NCBI GenBank assembly: GCA_001695595.3
Contig: MBPM02000010.1
Location: 1,364,001-1,428,000, forward strand
Direction: 5' to 3'
Source: Plasmopara viticola
Lineage: Eukaryota > Oomycota > Peronosporomycetes > Peronosporales > Peronosporaceae
Length of the DNA stretch: 64,000 nt
In this document: positions 55,315-64,000 of the stretch, one piece after another
Layout of the letters: every line of letters starts with the position of its first letter
How positions within the stretch are numbered: the first letter of the stretch is position 1
Notes under the pieces: model-generated
Database searches by the model: none
Seen by the model: only the letters and a program-made list of their open reading frames with translations
What the model was told of the DNA's origin: nothing
Program-made: the position numbers and the translations under genes

Positions 55315-58185
55315 CTCTGCTTAATACAAAACCAAAGAGTAAGAGAATACTTCTTTGACGCTTTGACGCATCCGTACACACTTTGTGACGACACGGGTCA
55401 CCTGTTGTAATTGATCGTCGATCTGCAGATAAAATGCTACGAACGTGTCAAGCGTAATTCCAAGCGCTTGAAAGACTAATTGGCTAGCATACAGAAAAGG
55501 TCTCGATTGAAGACAAATGACTTTAGAAATTACATCGTTGGCTCTGCCCAATTCGGCCTTATTAATAAACAATTTTTACATTCAACCAACTAAGACCGCA
55601 GTGCCGAGCCTTCCAAATCGAGTCTAAATTGACTGTAAGCTAGAATTTTGATGTAGCAGACACACTTGCAACTCAGTTCGACCGTTGGGACTATTCACGT
55701 TGCGCATGTCTTTGCTTGACCACCTGTATAGCTGGGACCACCCGCAGTGGAGGCATACCAAGCCATACATATTTTCCTAAACCGACACAATCGCTAGGCG
55801 GGTTACAATGATACATTTGGAGGATACACTTTTTCCTAATCACAATACGTGGCGGAATAGTACTGCAATACATTTATCTCGCCTCTATTGAGAATTGTTA
55901 TAGTCTTGCGCTAGGTAGCGTGAACAAGTTATTGCTCGAGCCTCGAATTTTATAATAATCAAAGCCTTCATTGAGGTAACGCTCATGTCATCTTGCGTCT
56001 ACGTTGCCTAGATTAAATCTGTGATGGTGGGCGTTATCGTGATGGAGCGCAAGAGTTTATTTTGAAAGATGCGCAAGCATTGCAGCCAAAGCAATTTACT
56101 TAATCATCAAATTAGTAGGCATTTAATGAGCAGTCAAATCTGCTGTACCACCATCAAAAAAGTGGTTACTGCCAAACCTATCTGAAAGAACAATTAATGA
56201 GGAAGAGAAGAAGAATGTCCGACGATGACTTCTTGTTATCAGCGAAACCGATATACATATTAAGAGAAAAAAATAGCAGATGTCTTAAGCGCTACACGGA
56301 TACCATATTCTACACTAATGAAGTATGAAAAAAACATCGAAAATGTGACATCGAGATTAAAAAAATTCTGGACGACACCCATAGGCGTGCGGGTTATTTT
56401 CTTTCCAGATCGCAAATTCTTCTGAAAGAAAAGTAAGCCATGAATAGAAATTCTAGATCGCTCTGTGTGTCCGGTTAAAGACGGTACAGAACTTTCATTG
56501 GTCGTCATAGTAAAACTTTTGTTTTCGAGAGGCTCGCCTTGTCATTCGCAGCCGTTACGAAGCGTCAAAAGACGTAATACTGGACAAAGCAGACTACGTA
56601 TACACTGTTAATACAACAGATTTTTAGAGAAAAAAAACGCGCCGCAGACGATCCCGAATGATTTTTCCGGATCCGGATGAACAATAAGCGCTTGTGACAG
56701 ACGTTTTGACTCCTTAAACATCTTCTGGCCTTGTATTTGTAGCTTTCTGACATCCATACACAAAAGTTGGTTTGGTCAAAACAAAGACACAACAACCAGT
56801 AAAGAGGACGGCCAGTTTAGCAGTCCATGGGAGCAAAAATGTGTGAACAAAAAGCATCAAAGATACTTTCTACCTTTTGTTAATTGTAGCATGCTCGGCC
56901 ACAACACACATTATACTACCACCGTTCATTTCGCCTGGTAAATGTTCTGCTCGTACGATTCTGTTGTTAAATCAGCAAAATGCCGTCTTTGAAGCTTCTG
57001 TAAGGTTCCCATTGATACATGGGAACCGTATCCATCGAAAACTAGAATGATAGTTTTTTCACACATTCGAAGATAGTCATTTGCGAAACTGATAAACTTA
57101 TTTATCGAACTATTAATCGTTTATACAAACGCTCTCTGATGTCGTCACGATTGCCTCTGTGCTCGTCGCCGAATGCTACGCATTCAGTGCATTCACTAGG
57201 CATTGCCGTATTTTCGACTTTTGACAAGCAAACTCTTGCCTATATTCAGACGTGAATTCTGGAAACTGGGGAGTCAAACATAGCCAAATCAATATCGATT
57301 CGCCTTAACTGTGGCGCATGCCGTGGTGGAATGTAAGATACAAACTGTACAGTAGGATTGAGATCGTTTAGTCAAACATAGTAAACATGATGGGAAGATT
57401 AAAACTGTTCAAAGATGGAGATTCAATACAACGTAACAGGTGGGATGGTTGTTACCTAAAGAAGAGACTTGCCTTAAAACTTCAGCGCTGCTTCTGCAAC
57501 CGAAACGGGCGACAGTTGATATTTACTTACAGAAGAACTTATTGCACTCAACAAATGATATTTTAAAGAAAAAACGCAAGGAAATAAACTTAAATAGAGC
57601 CAAGGAAGTCGGAGGGGAGTCTGGATGAGGCCAACGGACTGTCTAGCGTGCAAACTTGAAGCTGTTGTGCAGCAACAATCAGAGTTGCTACCAACGCAAT
57701 GACACGATTTTATGTGTTGATTTTTCGAAAATTATCCTGTGATGGATTTCGTTTGTAAGTAATGCGATTTGTTCTAATGTCTATCGCCTCTGTCACTGTG
57801 TATTTAGATTCGCCCAAAAATCATTCACTACATAGTACAAAACGATTAGCTTTGGATGATCAACGTTACTTTTACTTTTACTAACTTCGAACTTGCACTC
57901 TCCAGCAGAATTTAGACTTCATACTTGAATACGACCAATCTTCACATCACTTAAGGGCTTTTTATAGCTATACTGCGGACTCTTATAAAATCATTAAGGT
58001 TGAATTGCTGCTTAGTTGCCAATGTGACTTTCACATCAACACAGTCAGAGCTTTACTCAAAGTCCAATTCAATAAGTAATGTGTCGTATGAAAATCGCCT
58101 ATGTAAATAGTATAAGAGATTATATCTGTACCCTTGGGTACCCATCTTCCTCCAGGCAAATAGTGATGGTCTATTTTATAATAAA
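55315..58185. other. Gene-free stretch
   Basis: Only ORFs under 90 residues without motifs. No repeat or RNA gene recognised. Confidence 0.4.
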
Positions 58186-58188
58186 GCC

Positions 58189-58785
58189 TTAATTCAGTGA
58201 GTAGCCTTGAAGTGTGGCGCGTGGGGCAAATGAAAAAGTGCCCGGCTCATACGATTCAACATGCGAGGCCATCTGTGCGATCGAGCAGCATCCACAGCAA
58301 AAACTGAAGGCGGCGTCCTCAGCATGAGATCCAGGAATACTGAAAAGTGATCGAATACGCCAGCGCAAACGCATCATGGAGAGGGCCGATATTACAACGC
58401 ACAACCATATAATAAAGTCGAAAAAGCGACTGTGGGTTGTCACCGCAATAAGTGCTACTAGATAAAGCCCTCCAAAGATACTGAGCACGTAATAAAATGG
58501 CATAAAGCCAAGACGAGCCGATATCTGAGCTACCACAAGACCGGGACAGCAACAAGACATGACGCCTGATCAAGAAAGTAGCGGATTAGTCAGCAAAGAT
58601 GGTGCGCTTTACAAACCAGGCTTCTAAAGCGTACCATTGGGCACTATCGAATCGGTGAAACCAAAGAGACCGGTCTTCCAGCGGCCAATCACGATGCCAT
58701 TCGAATCGATGCTTTGGTTGCTATTGTCTCCATCAGTAATCTTAATGGTCATGTCGGCTGGCTTGATCGGCGGCTCGAACTGCAT
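58189..58785 (-). CDS. PLAC8-family cysteine-rich membrane protein
   Basis: Model: exon 1 58785-58635, intron 58634-58566 (69 bases, GTACGC to TCAG), exon 2 58565-58189; 175 residues. The junction rebuilds the classic PLAC8 start: GRWKTGLFGFTDSIVPN joined to GVMSCCCPGLVVAQISARLG. Next come two hydrophobic segments (residues ~72-88 and ~94-112), then MRLRWRIRSLFSIPGS and the second cysteine cluster FCCGCCSIAQMASHV. The protein family also includes plant Cys-rich size/cadmium-resistance proteins and animal placenta-specific 8. In plants it acts at the plasma membrane in metal handling or organ size; the role here is not known. The gene lies 185 bases below the end of the PrsW-like gene, on the same strand, with its own promoter. 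Confidence 0.9.
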
Positions 58786-58823
58786 GGTTGCTATAATTGC
58801 TTTGGAGCTTGAGGGTGGAGAGG

Positions 58824-58839
58824 GGAAAAGAGGAATGAA
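58824..58839 (-). promoter_or_regulatory. Oomycete initiator and flanking element of the PLAC8 gene
   Basis: The minus strand reads TTCATTCCTCTTTTCC. TTCATTCC fits YTCANTYY exactly and CTTTTCC fits MWTTTNC exactly. The predicted leader is ~51 bases, inside the short gap to the upstream gene. Confidence 0.7.
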
Positions 58840-59023
58840 TTAGCAATTGCAAGCTCGACTTGGGACGAGCCAAGACTAAGGACAATTTGTCTTCGAGTTC
58901 TGATCACATAATTACGCGATATTTATATCTAAGGTCGTGAAACACCCATCTTAGGTATACAAAACAGTAGTTAACAAATAAATAATATCTTGGGTATGGT
59001 TACAATTAAATTGCGCAAATTCA

Positions 59024-60506
59024 TTATTGTCGGGGTTCTCCTCGAACCAGATTAACATCCTCAAAGTCGTGGTCGTCGTCATGATCCTTGACGCCAAAAA
59101 AGTCCATCTCATCACCAAAATCGCTATTCGCACCTTCCCGTCGTTGGCCTGATTCCCAATCAACTGCCACGTGCATGTAGCGCGTTTCGTTCATTTTGTT
59201 TTCTATTGCGTGGAGTTTGCGACGCAAGTAGACGAAAGTTGGGATAAGAATGATCGAGCTGCCAATTATTGATAGCACAATGTGGTAGACTGTCCAATGT
59301 GTTGTTTCCATCTTGTCAGTAACCAGTGTCGTGATCAAGAATTGCTGCAAAGTAAAAGTGGTGTGAATGAGAATAGCAGGAAAAACCACTGCGACCTTCG
59401 TGCGCCAGCGCTTTAAATCTGCCTTGGCAGCATGAATTCCTGTCTCTTCACTACCACCATAGCGAAGAGCTAAAAGTCGTTCTGCCATACGCACGCCAAT
59501 CATTCCGCCACATAAACATTGAAAAGGCACTTGCAATATATCGCGCAGAATTACGTTTTTGAATTGATCGGGAAACGTAGATGCATACAGCGTCGAAACA
59601 ATATTTTCCATCACTGAGAGTCCCAGTGACGCTGCGACTACCGCAAGAAATACCACAAATGCGTGATTAGCATGTGGCCGATGGTAAAACAGCAGACGGC
59701 TTGGATGGCACATCATTCCTCGCAATGCACCATGTCGTTGTTGTCTCTGCTTCAAAATCGAAAAAGCTGGCACAGATTCCTTCCTGGATTTACCGCAGCA
59801 ACATAAGCTACGCATGCAGCTTTCACGCTTCGAAGGTCTACGGCAGCAGGTTCCCTGGACAACCCAGTATTTTAAACACTCCTCCGTTATGGCCACCAGT
59901 ACGAATGAGACGAAGACGAGTACAATGTGGCCAATAGTCCAATTAGATTGAAACCGTGTCGGGATTTGCCCCGACTCTGATCCGTGGGTTGGAGATGCTT
60001 CATCGTCTCCTGAAGTGAAAAAGCTATTGCGTAATATAGACTGGATGTAGGTCGATTGGCCGAAAAATAGAAGAGATGCCAAAAATGGAGCCAGAGCCAG
60101 CTCAAACAAAAACGAAAGCATAGGAATCAAAAAAGCTCCACCTAGAAACGTTACAAAGAGCTGCTTGATTTCTCGATCTCTGCATCGGTGAACAGGGAAT
60201 ATTCATGTCAGTAACAGATTATAGATTGTCATTTTTATAAAAGCGGGCCGTACGTGACACCACGATGCTGCTGTTGAAAAATGACCCATCGAAAGAAAAG
60301 TAGCACAGGCAGTGACAATAGGAACAGTATTAGGAGCAGATGGACCCAGCCGATCATCTACAATACTTGCGTAAGGTTATCTCGAACACGAGCCTTTATA
60401 ATGGGTCAGTACGTGAGGTACGTACAGCGAAAAAGGAAATAATCACCAGCAAAAGTACGATGTACTGCCGACGAGCGTAGCGCTGCAGATTGGCTAGCAA
60501 AGCCAT
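59024..60506 (-). CDS. PrsW-like multi-pass membrane protein
   Basis: Model: exons 60506-60426, 60357-60254, 60179-59024; introns of 68 bases (GTACGT to GTAG) and 74 bases (GTACGG to GCAG); 446 residues. All junctions keep frame and add two N-terminal membrane segments. About eight to nine membrane segments are predicted. PrsW-family landmarks lie in order: EECLKY (161-166, family EExxK), SLGLSVMEN (246-254, family GfxxxEN), RDILQVPFQ (274-282) and IHTTFTL (333-339). In bacterial PrsW these residues form a metallo-type intramembrane protease site. Here the third motif has Gln (PFQ) where a His is usual, so activity is uncertain. A Cys-rich cytosolic loop (CCCGKS) and an acidic tail (DHDDDHDFED) are extra. 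PrsW membership is inferred from motif order alone. Confidence 0.75.
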
Positions 60507-60518
60507 TGCGTCCACGTT

Positions 60519-60526
60519 ATAATGAG
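60519..60526 (-). promoter_or_regulatory. Initiator-like element of the PrsW-like gene
   Basis: The minus strand reads CTCATTAT, one mismatch from YTCANTYY, 13-20 bases before the ATG at 60506. Confidence 0.35.
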
Positions 60527-60553
60527 AATCAGCACAATACAAAAAAACGTGTA

Positions 60554-60615
60554 CCACTCGTCAATTAGCTCAGAAAATGGGGTGGATTACATCATCTGAG
60601 CTAATTGATGAGTGG
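60554..60615. repeat. 20-base inverted repeat (hairpin-forming)
   Basis: CCACTCGTCAATTAGCTCAG at 60554-60573 pairs with CTGAGCTAATTGATGAGTGG at 60596-60615, 19 of 20 positions matching, around a 22-base loop. It lies just upstream of the PrsW-like promoter. It could be a short foldback element, a regulatory hairpin or the remains of a MITE. Confidence 0.8.
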
Positions 60616-60619
60616 CATT

Positions 60620-61085
60620 ATATAACAGTCAGCTATCGATATCCATCATACGACAAGGGCCTCTTCAAGTCATCTAGGTGTGCATTTAGTCTTTTTCCGC
60701 ATCTACTGGAATCCACGTCGCATAACAGCATAACAGCGATTTAAAAAGCTGCACGAGCAAGCACCACTCGAGTAACTTTTTTAAATATATTATTTTTGAC
60801 CAGCAATTCTTCGAAATTGGTCCCTTCGAAGTGAATGTTTTATGTGTTAGAAGCACCTTGATCGCTTACTGCTTAGCTGATCGCTGCCTATTGGTTCTGC
60901 CATTAGACTATTTCTTATTGATGCCGCTGAATATTGCCCATCGAGTTGTTCTTGCGCTTCTTGCCACCTTCTATAACTGCAACCATGATATAAACGAAAG
61001 AGTTTCGAGCTAGATCGCTATATTAATACTCTAGACGTTTTCTAATAAAAAAAGTAGGACGCTGCATGGTTTATCGGTAAGCTGT
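60620..61085. other. Intergenic, nothing recognised
   Basis: Sequence between the PrsW-like gene's upstream region and the 3' end of secreted copy 2. It is AT-rich with no supported gene. Confidence 0.4.
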
Positions 61086-62567
61086 TCATTTCCTTTTTTC
61101 ACAGTTTGCATTCTCAGATGTACAGAGCTGACAGATTTGTGACAGGTACGAGCGCTTACATCCGAATTCGGAATGAGCACACACCTGACTATTGACGTGG
61201 CATGGAGGATTTTTTGCCTTGAGCTCCTCAACTGTAGGCAGCTGTCGCATAATACCTCCATCACTCGTCTCGGGATTGCTTGTCACCAGCTCGTCGTATG
61301 CGGACAAAAGCTTCTCGATTCGTTCAGCGTTGGCATCCCTGTCGCCCGGGTTGGACCAGAACTCGAGACTTTGAGCGGAAATAATTTTGCCTGATTTGAT
61401 AGTGACGTCGAGCTCGATACCACCAGCTTCGCAAAACTCAGAGTAGTTGGCGTAGGTTTTGCCTGTGGCTGGATTTAGCATCGACGTAATACCCACGACA
61501 TCGTCCAGTAAAATGTAGCCAAGAATCTCGTACGTAAACGTACATGTCGATCCATCCGGCTCTTCGCCGAGAGGACACATACCGCCACTATACTTCTCAC
61601 GACAAGCATCCGTCTTATTTTCCCACAGCTTCTGAGGACAACTGTTAGGAAAGGAGAACCAATAGTTGTGAGGGTACAAGGCCATCGGCTCGTTGTCTTT
61701 AAGTGAAGCGCCGACACAAAAGCCCAGTTTAGGCTGCTCGTTTATACCAATGTACTGGTTGCACTCGTCAGGGAACGAGCCATCATCGTTAGGAGTACAC
61801 TGACCGCCATCCATGGGAATGAATGGACAGCTCTCGACGGCGTACTTGTACTCATCTGTAGCATTCGCAAAGTACTTCATGGCAGCAAGAGGCTGCACGA
61901 TAGTCATTTGAAAGAAAACAACGTACTTAATGCTGTTTTTTCGCTCGCAAGAAGTGACCACTGACGCGTTGATGCACTCAGCCTGCACATACTTTAAAGC
62001 ACCCTCAACGGACGCCATGTTGACAGTGTCGATCACGGCTCGGTAATTTTCATCAAATGTGTCGTAATAGGGCGAGACAAAGCGCTTGTTAGCTTCATCC
62101 CACTGTGGCATATCCCCTTGCACACGCGCGCCCAACCGCGTCACCTTTTTAAAAGACACCTCTTCACTTGAGTCTTTGCTACCATCGGCACTATCATCGA
62201 TTTCCATTTGAGTGATTTGGGTCGTTGAATCGTCGTAGTTCAGAGTGGCAGTAGGTGTAGGATCAAAGCTTGCACTCAACTCGGTTTGTTGAATCGCCGG
62301 ATTGCCATTGTCTTCTGATGGATCCATTTCGGTCTGCTCGATGGGACTTGAATGTTGAACAGCAGAACTTCCGCTATCGGAGGTGAAACAAGGGTCATCT
62401 TCTCCAGCGTTATTGCCCAAGAATGTGGCCAAACTCTTAAAGTTGTAGCTGTCTTTTGTGTGCGTTTGGGTCGATCGAGAGATGCAGAGCGCGCGTCTAA
62501 CTTCTATAGAGGTTGTAGAGGAGGCAAGCACTGCGCCAATGGCCAGACTCAATGAGAAAGCTGTCAT
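61086..62567 (-). CDS. Secreted cysteine-rich oomycete-type protein, copy 2
   Basis: 493 residues from ATG 62567. The frame extends upstream to a non-ATG codon at 62588, where the initiator motif already lies. The N-terminus MTAFSLSLAIGAVLASS is a good signal peptide. Residues ~50-150 form an acidic Ser/Thr/Asp-rich linker (for example MEIDDSADGSKDSSEE) that is longer than in copy 1. From ~150 to the end it aligns with the protein at 29754-31064, including VEGALKYVQAECINASVV, MDGGQC, YPHNYWFSFPNSCPQ, YILLDDVVGITS and EFGCKRSYLSQICQLC. The tail is shorter (EKRK against KKSPSLYC). It is an extracellular protein of unknown role; the duplicate pair sits 30 kb apart in the same orientation. Confidence 0.85.
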   Translation of the reverse strand: MTAFSLSLAIGAVLASSTTSIEVRRALCISRSTQTHTKDSYNFKSLATFLGNNAGEDDPCFTSDSGSSAVQHSSPIEQTEMDPSEDNGNPAIQQTELSASFDPTPTATLNYDDSTTQITQMEIDDSADGSKDSSEEVSFKKVTRLGARVQGDMPQWDEANKRFVSPYYDTFDENYRAVIDTVNMASVEGALKYVQAECINASVVTSCERKNSIKYVVFFQMTIVQPLAAMKYFANATDEYKYAVESCPFIPMDGGQCTPNDDGSFPDECNQYIGINEQPKLGFCVGASLKDNEPMALYPHNYWFSFPNSCPQKLWENKTDACREKYSGGMCPLGEEPDGSTCTFTYEILGYILLDDVVGITSMLNPATGKTYANYSEFCEAGGIELDVTIKSGKIISAQSLEFWSNPGDRDANAERIEKLLSAYDELVTSNPETSDGGIMRQLPTVEELKAKNPPCHVNSQVCAHSEFGCKRSYLSQICQLCTSENANCEKRK

Positions 62568-62587
62568 TGACCAAGAATCAGAGCGCA

Positions 62588-62595
62588 AGATTGAA
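62588..62595 (-). promoter_or_regulatory. Oomycete initiator of secreted protein copy 2
   Basis: The minus strand reads TTCAATCT, an exact fit to YTCANTYY, giving a ~25-base leader to the ATG at 62567. No flanking MWTTTNC was found downstream. Confidence 0.5.
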
Positions 62596-62599
62596 AGTA

Positions 62600-63240
62600 A
62601 AAACAGTGGAGCGCGAAGGCCATCTGTCTTATACGATGTGCACTCCCTTTAAAGGGTATGTGAGCTGCAGATACAATTGCCAAATGCTAATATAAGTAGT
62701 CTACATCTGCAGTTTAATTTGCGTAAGTAATAATTGTACTAAACATTACATTTTAAATAGCCTGAGGCTATCGAGCTTGTAATGTTATCGTGCCTCATCT
62801 TATGTACTCTTAAATGATGCATTTGTATTCGCCCCCTACCCCGTTCCGTAGGTACGCGTTACACATGGTGTCCGGTTAACTATAATGTAAAGTCGTTCCA
62901 TTATATTGCCAACTCAGAGGATAGTTTGCACTTGAGATCGGTCTCGGCATATGTCCTGGCGGAAATGCTGCGCCTACTTGGAAAAAATGCAAACCCTGGA
63001 TAAAATTTAGAAGGGGTTGCAGTCAATTAAGCGGGTTTGCGGTGGTTTTAAATGCCTGAATGGCATCCCGCTACATCGGGTGTGGAGACGGTCATGTCGG
63101 GAATGCATACCAGCCGCAATTTTTATAGATCTGGGCTTCTCAGCTTATGAGGACGTCTGAGTGCTCGATGCCCTATCTCGGCACTAGAAGTCTTTGAAAA
63201 TAAATTACATTAGTCGCTACCAACGACTTCGAAATGTTGT
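62600..63240. other. Intergenic, nothing recognised
   Basis: Region upstream of secreted copy 2, with no supported gene. A C/T-rich block (CCCCCTACCCCG) near 62832-62845 resembles part of the inverted repeats at 531 and 1612, too short to call. Confidence 0.35.
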
Positions 63241-63439
63241 ACATGCAGCAACGCTTGATATTGTTGCAGAGAGCAGGGTTAAGGCTCGATAGCTGTACAG
63301 TGTTATGAAAAGAATTAGCAGCAGGGTGCACATGATAATTTGCCTTTTCGATGTTCGGGTGAAAACTGATGGAAAATATATGACTCGTACGTGAAAGTTT
63401 CTCCTCAAATTTTGACACCATTTCTAAGTCGTCAGAATT

Positions 63440-63945
63440 AGCCGAAGTCCTGTCGATTATTTGTCCACCAGCATTGCACCCGATTGCAGGCATTCTGAGT
63501 TCCGAGACCAAATTAGCTCACAGAATTTCCCGTCGAAAAAATGCATAACCTTCTCGCGAAAAATATAAGTTGTGAAATAGGTAAATGCATCCCAAAGAAA
63601 CGCTTTATCGTCAAAGGTCTCATTTTGCAATAACCGATAAACGTCAATATATCCTACGCGGTGTTGTGTATATGCCGCAACACAACCGAAAGAATCTTGG
63701 TCGCACACAAATTTTTCAAGCGCTCTATGAGAATGGTACATACAGTTGAGCAACTTTCTGTCGTGACGGCTGTTGATGAGCAAGCAACTCTGTAATCACT
63801 TCAATCGAGACTGCTACACATCATTTGTTCAAAAGTCTTGTCATTTGAACATTTATGTGCTGCAAACGCTAGCAACGAGCCAAAATCACCAAGAACTTTA
63901 CATCAGCACCGTAGTCTCCAACGACATGTTCCATCTATAAATACG
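63440..63945 (-). pseudogene. Frameshifted gene remnant, unrecognised family
   Basis: A well-conserved-looking protein stretch is spread over frames. GDYGADVKF (~63930-63905) is followed one frame over by LGDFGSLLAFAA and KCSNDKTFEQMM (~63905-63830). After another shift near 63815, one long open frame runs IEVITELLINSRHDRKLLNC, HRALEKFVCDQDSFG, AAYTQHRVGYIDVY, KAFLWDAFTYFTTYIF and HFFDGKFCEL to ~63510. A third shift may follow. Alternating hydrophobic helices suggest an ARM/HEAT-like fold. The absence of stops within blocks points to recent decay, or to sequencing errors in a real gene. The upstream part lies past the window end. It shows no transposon motif. Confidence 0.5.
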
Positions 63946-64000
63946 AAACATAAAATTTGCTACTTTTGCTAGAAAAATCCACTCCCCACCACCACGATCC

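Noticed and set aside
1..64000. RxLR or Crinkler effectors
   Set aside because: Scanning the supported ORFs by eye gave no signal peptide followed by RxLR with EER, and no LFLAK or HVLVVVP motif. The small ORF at 32106-32294 is the closest but lacks the motif.
1..64000. tRNA, rRNA or CRISPR
   Set aside because: No T-loop/acceptor combination, rRNA-like block or regularly spaced repeat array was recognised. A tRNA scan would be needed to exclude a tRNA gene.

Overview
The window looks like nuclear DNA of an oomycete, probably a Phytophthora or downy-mildew relative. Four things point there. The intact genes have few, very short GT-AG introns (57 to 74 bases). Several starts are preceded by the oomycete initiator (YTCANTYY) with its flanking T-rich element. 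The gene set fits an oomycete: a PLAC8 protein, an FLVCR-like carrier, a myristoylated C2 protein, a giant multi-PH protein, and cysteine-rich secreted proteins. Finally, long gene-poor stretches are filled with decayed Ty3/Gypsy, Mutator-like and other repeats. The genus cannot be fixed from the sequence alone.

Layout. Bases 3-401 are the 3' end of a C2-family gene whose complete paralogue lies at 36798-37934. From 402 to 7737 there is no intact gene, only a ~1.1 kb inverted-repeat element (531-1612) and a Gypsy RT/RNase H relic (6917-7260). A secreted, probably GPI-anchored protein lies at 7738-8808. Bases 8870-17418 are gene-free. A 2404-residue protein with about twelve PH domains fills 17419-24700. 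After another repeat-bearing gap comes a gene cluster: an FLVCR-type MFS carrier (28086-29577, +), a secreted cysteine-rich protein (29754-31064, -), a 1302-residue EF-hand protein (32521-36623, -, four exons) and the C2 protein (36798-37934, -).

From about 38 to 58 kb is a 20 kb repeat graveyard. It holds a Mutator-like transposase with a SWIM zinc finger (39790-40920), a Gypsy integrase relic (41940-42610), and a fuller Gypsy relic (50245-55310) bounded by two diverged direct repeats that look like LTRs. The last cluster, all on the minus strand, has a PLAC8 protein (58189-58785), a PrsW-like multi-pass membrane protein (59024-60506) and a second member of the secreted cysteine-rich family (61086-62567). 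The final 0.6 kb holds a frameshifted gene remnant.

Function. The genes do not form an operon or a single pathway. The common theme is membranes and the cell surface: phosphoinositide-type or protein-binding PH arrays, a lipid-anchored C2 protein, a PLAC8 protein, a transporter, a PrsW-like membrane protein, a GPI-type surface protein and two secreted proteins of unknown role. Exon junctions were inferred by eye from splice sites, reading frame and similarity between copies; transcripts would be needed to confirm them.
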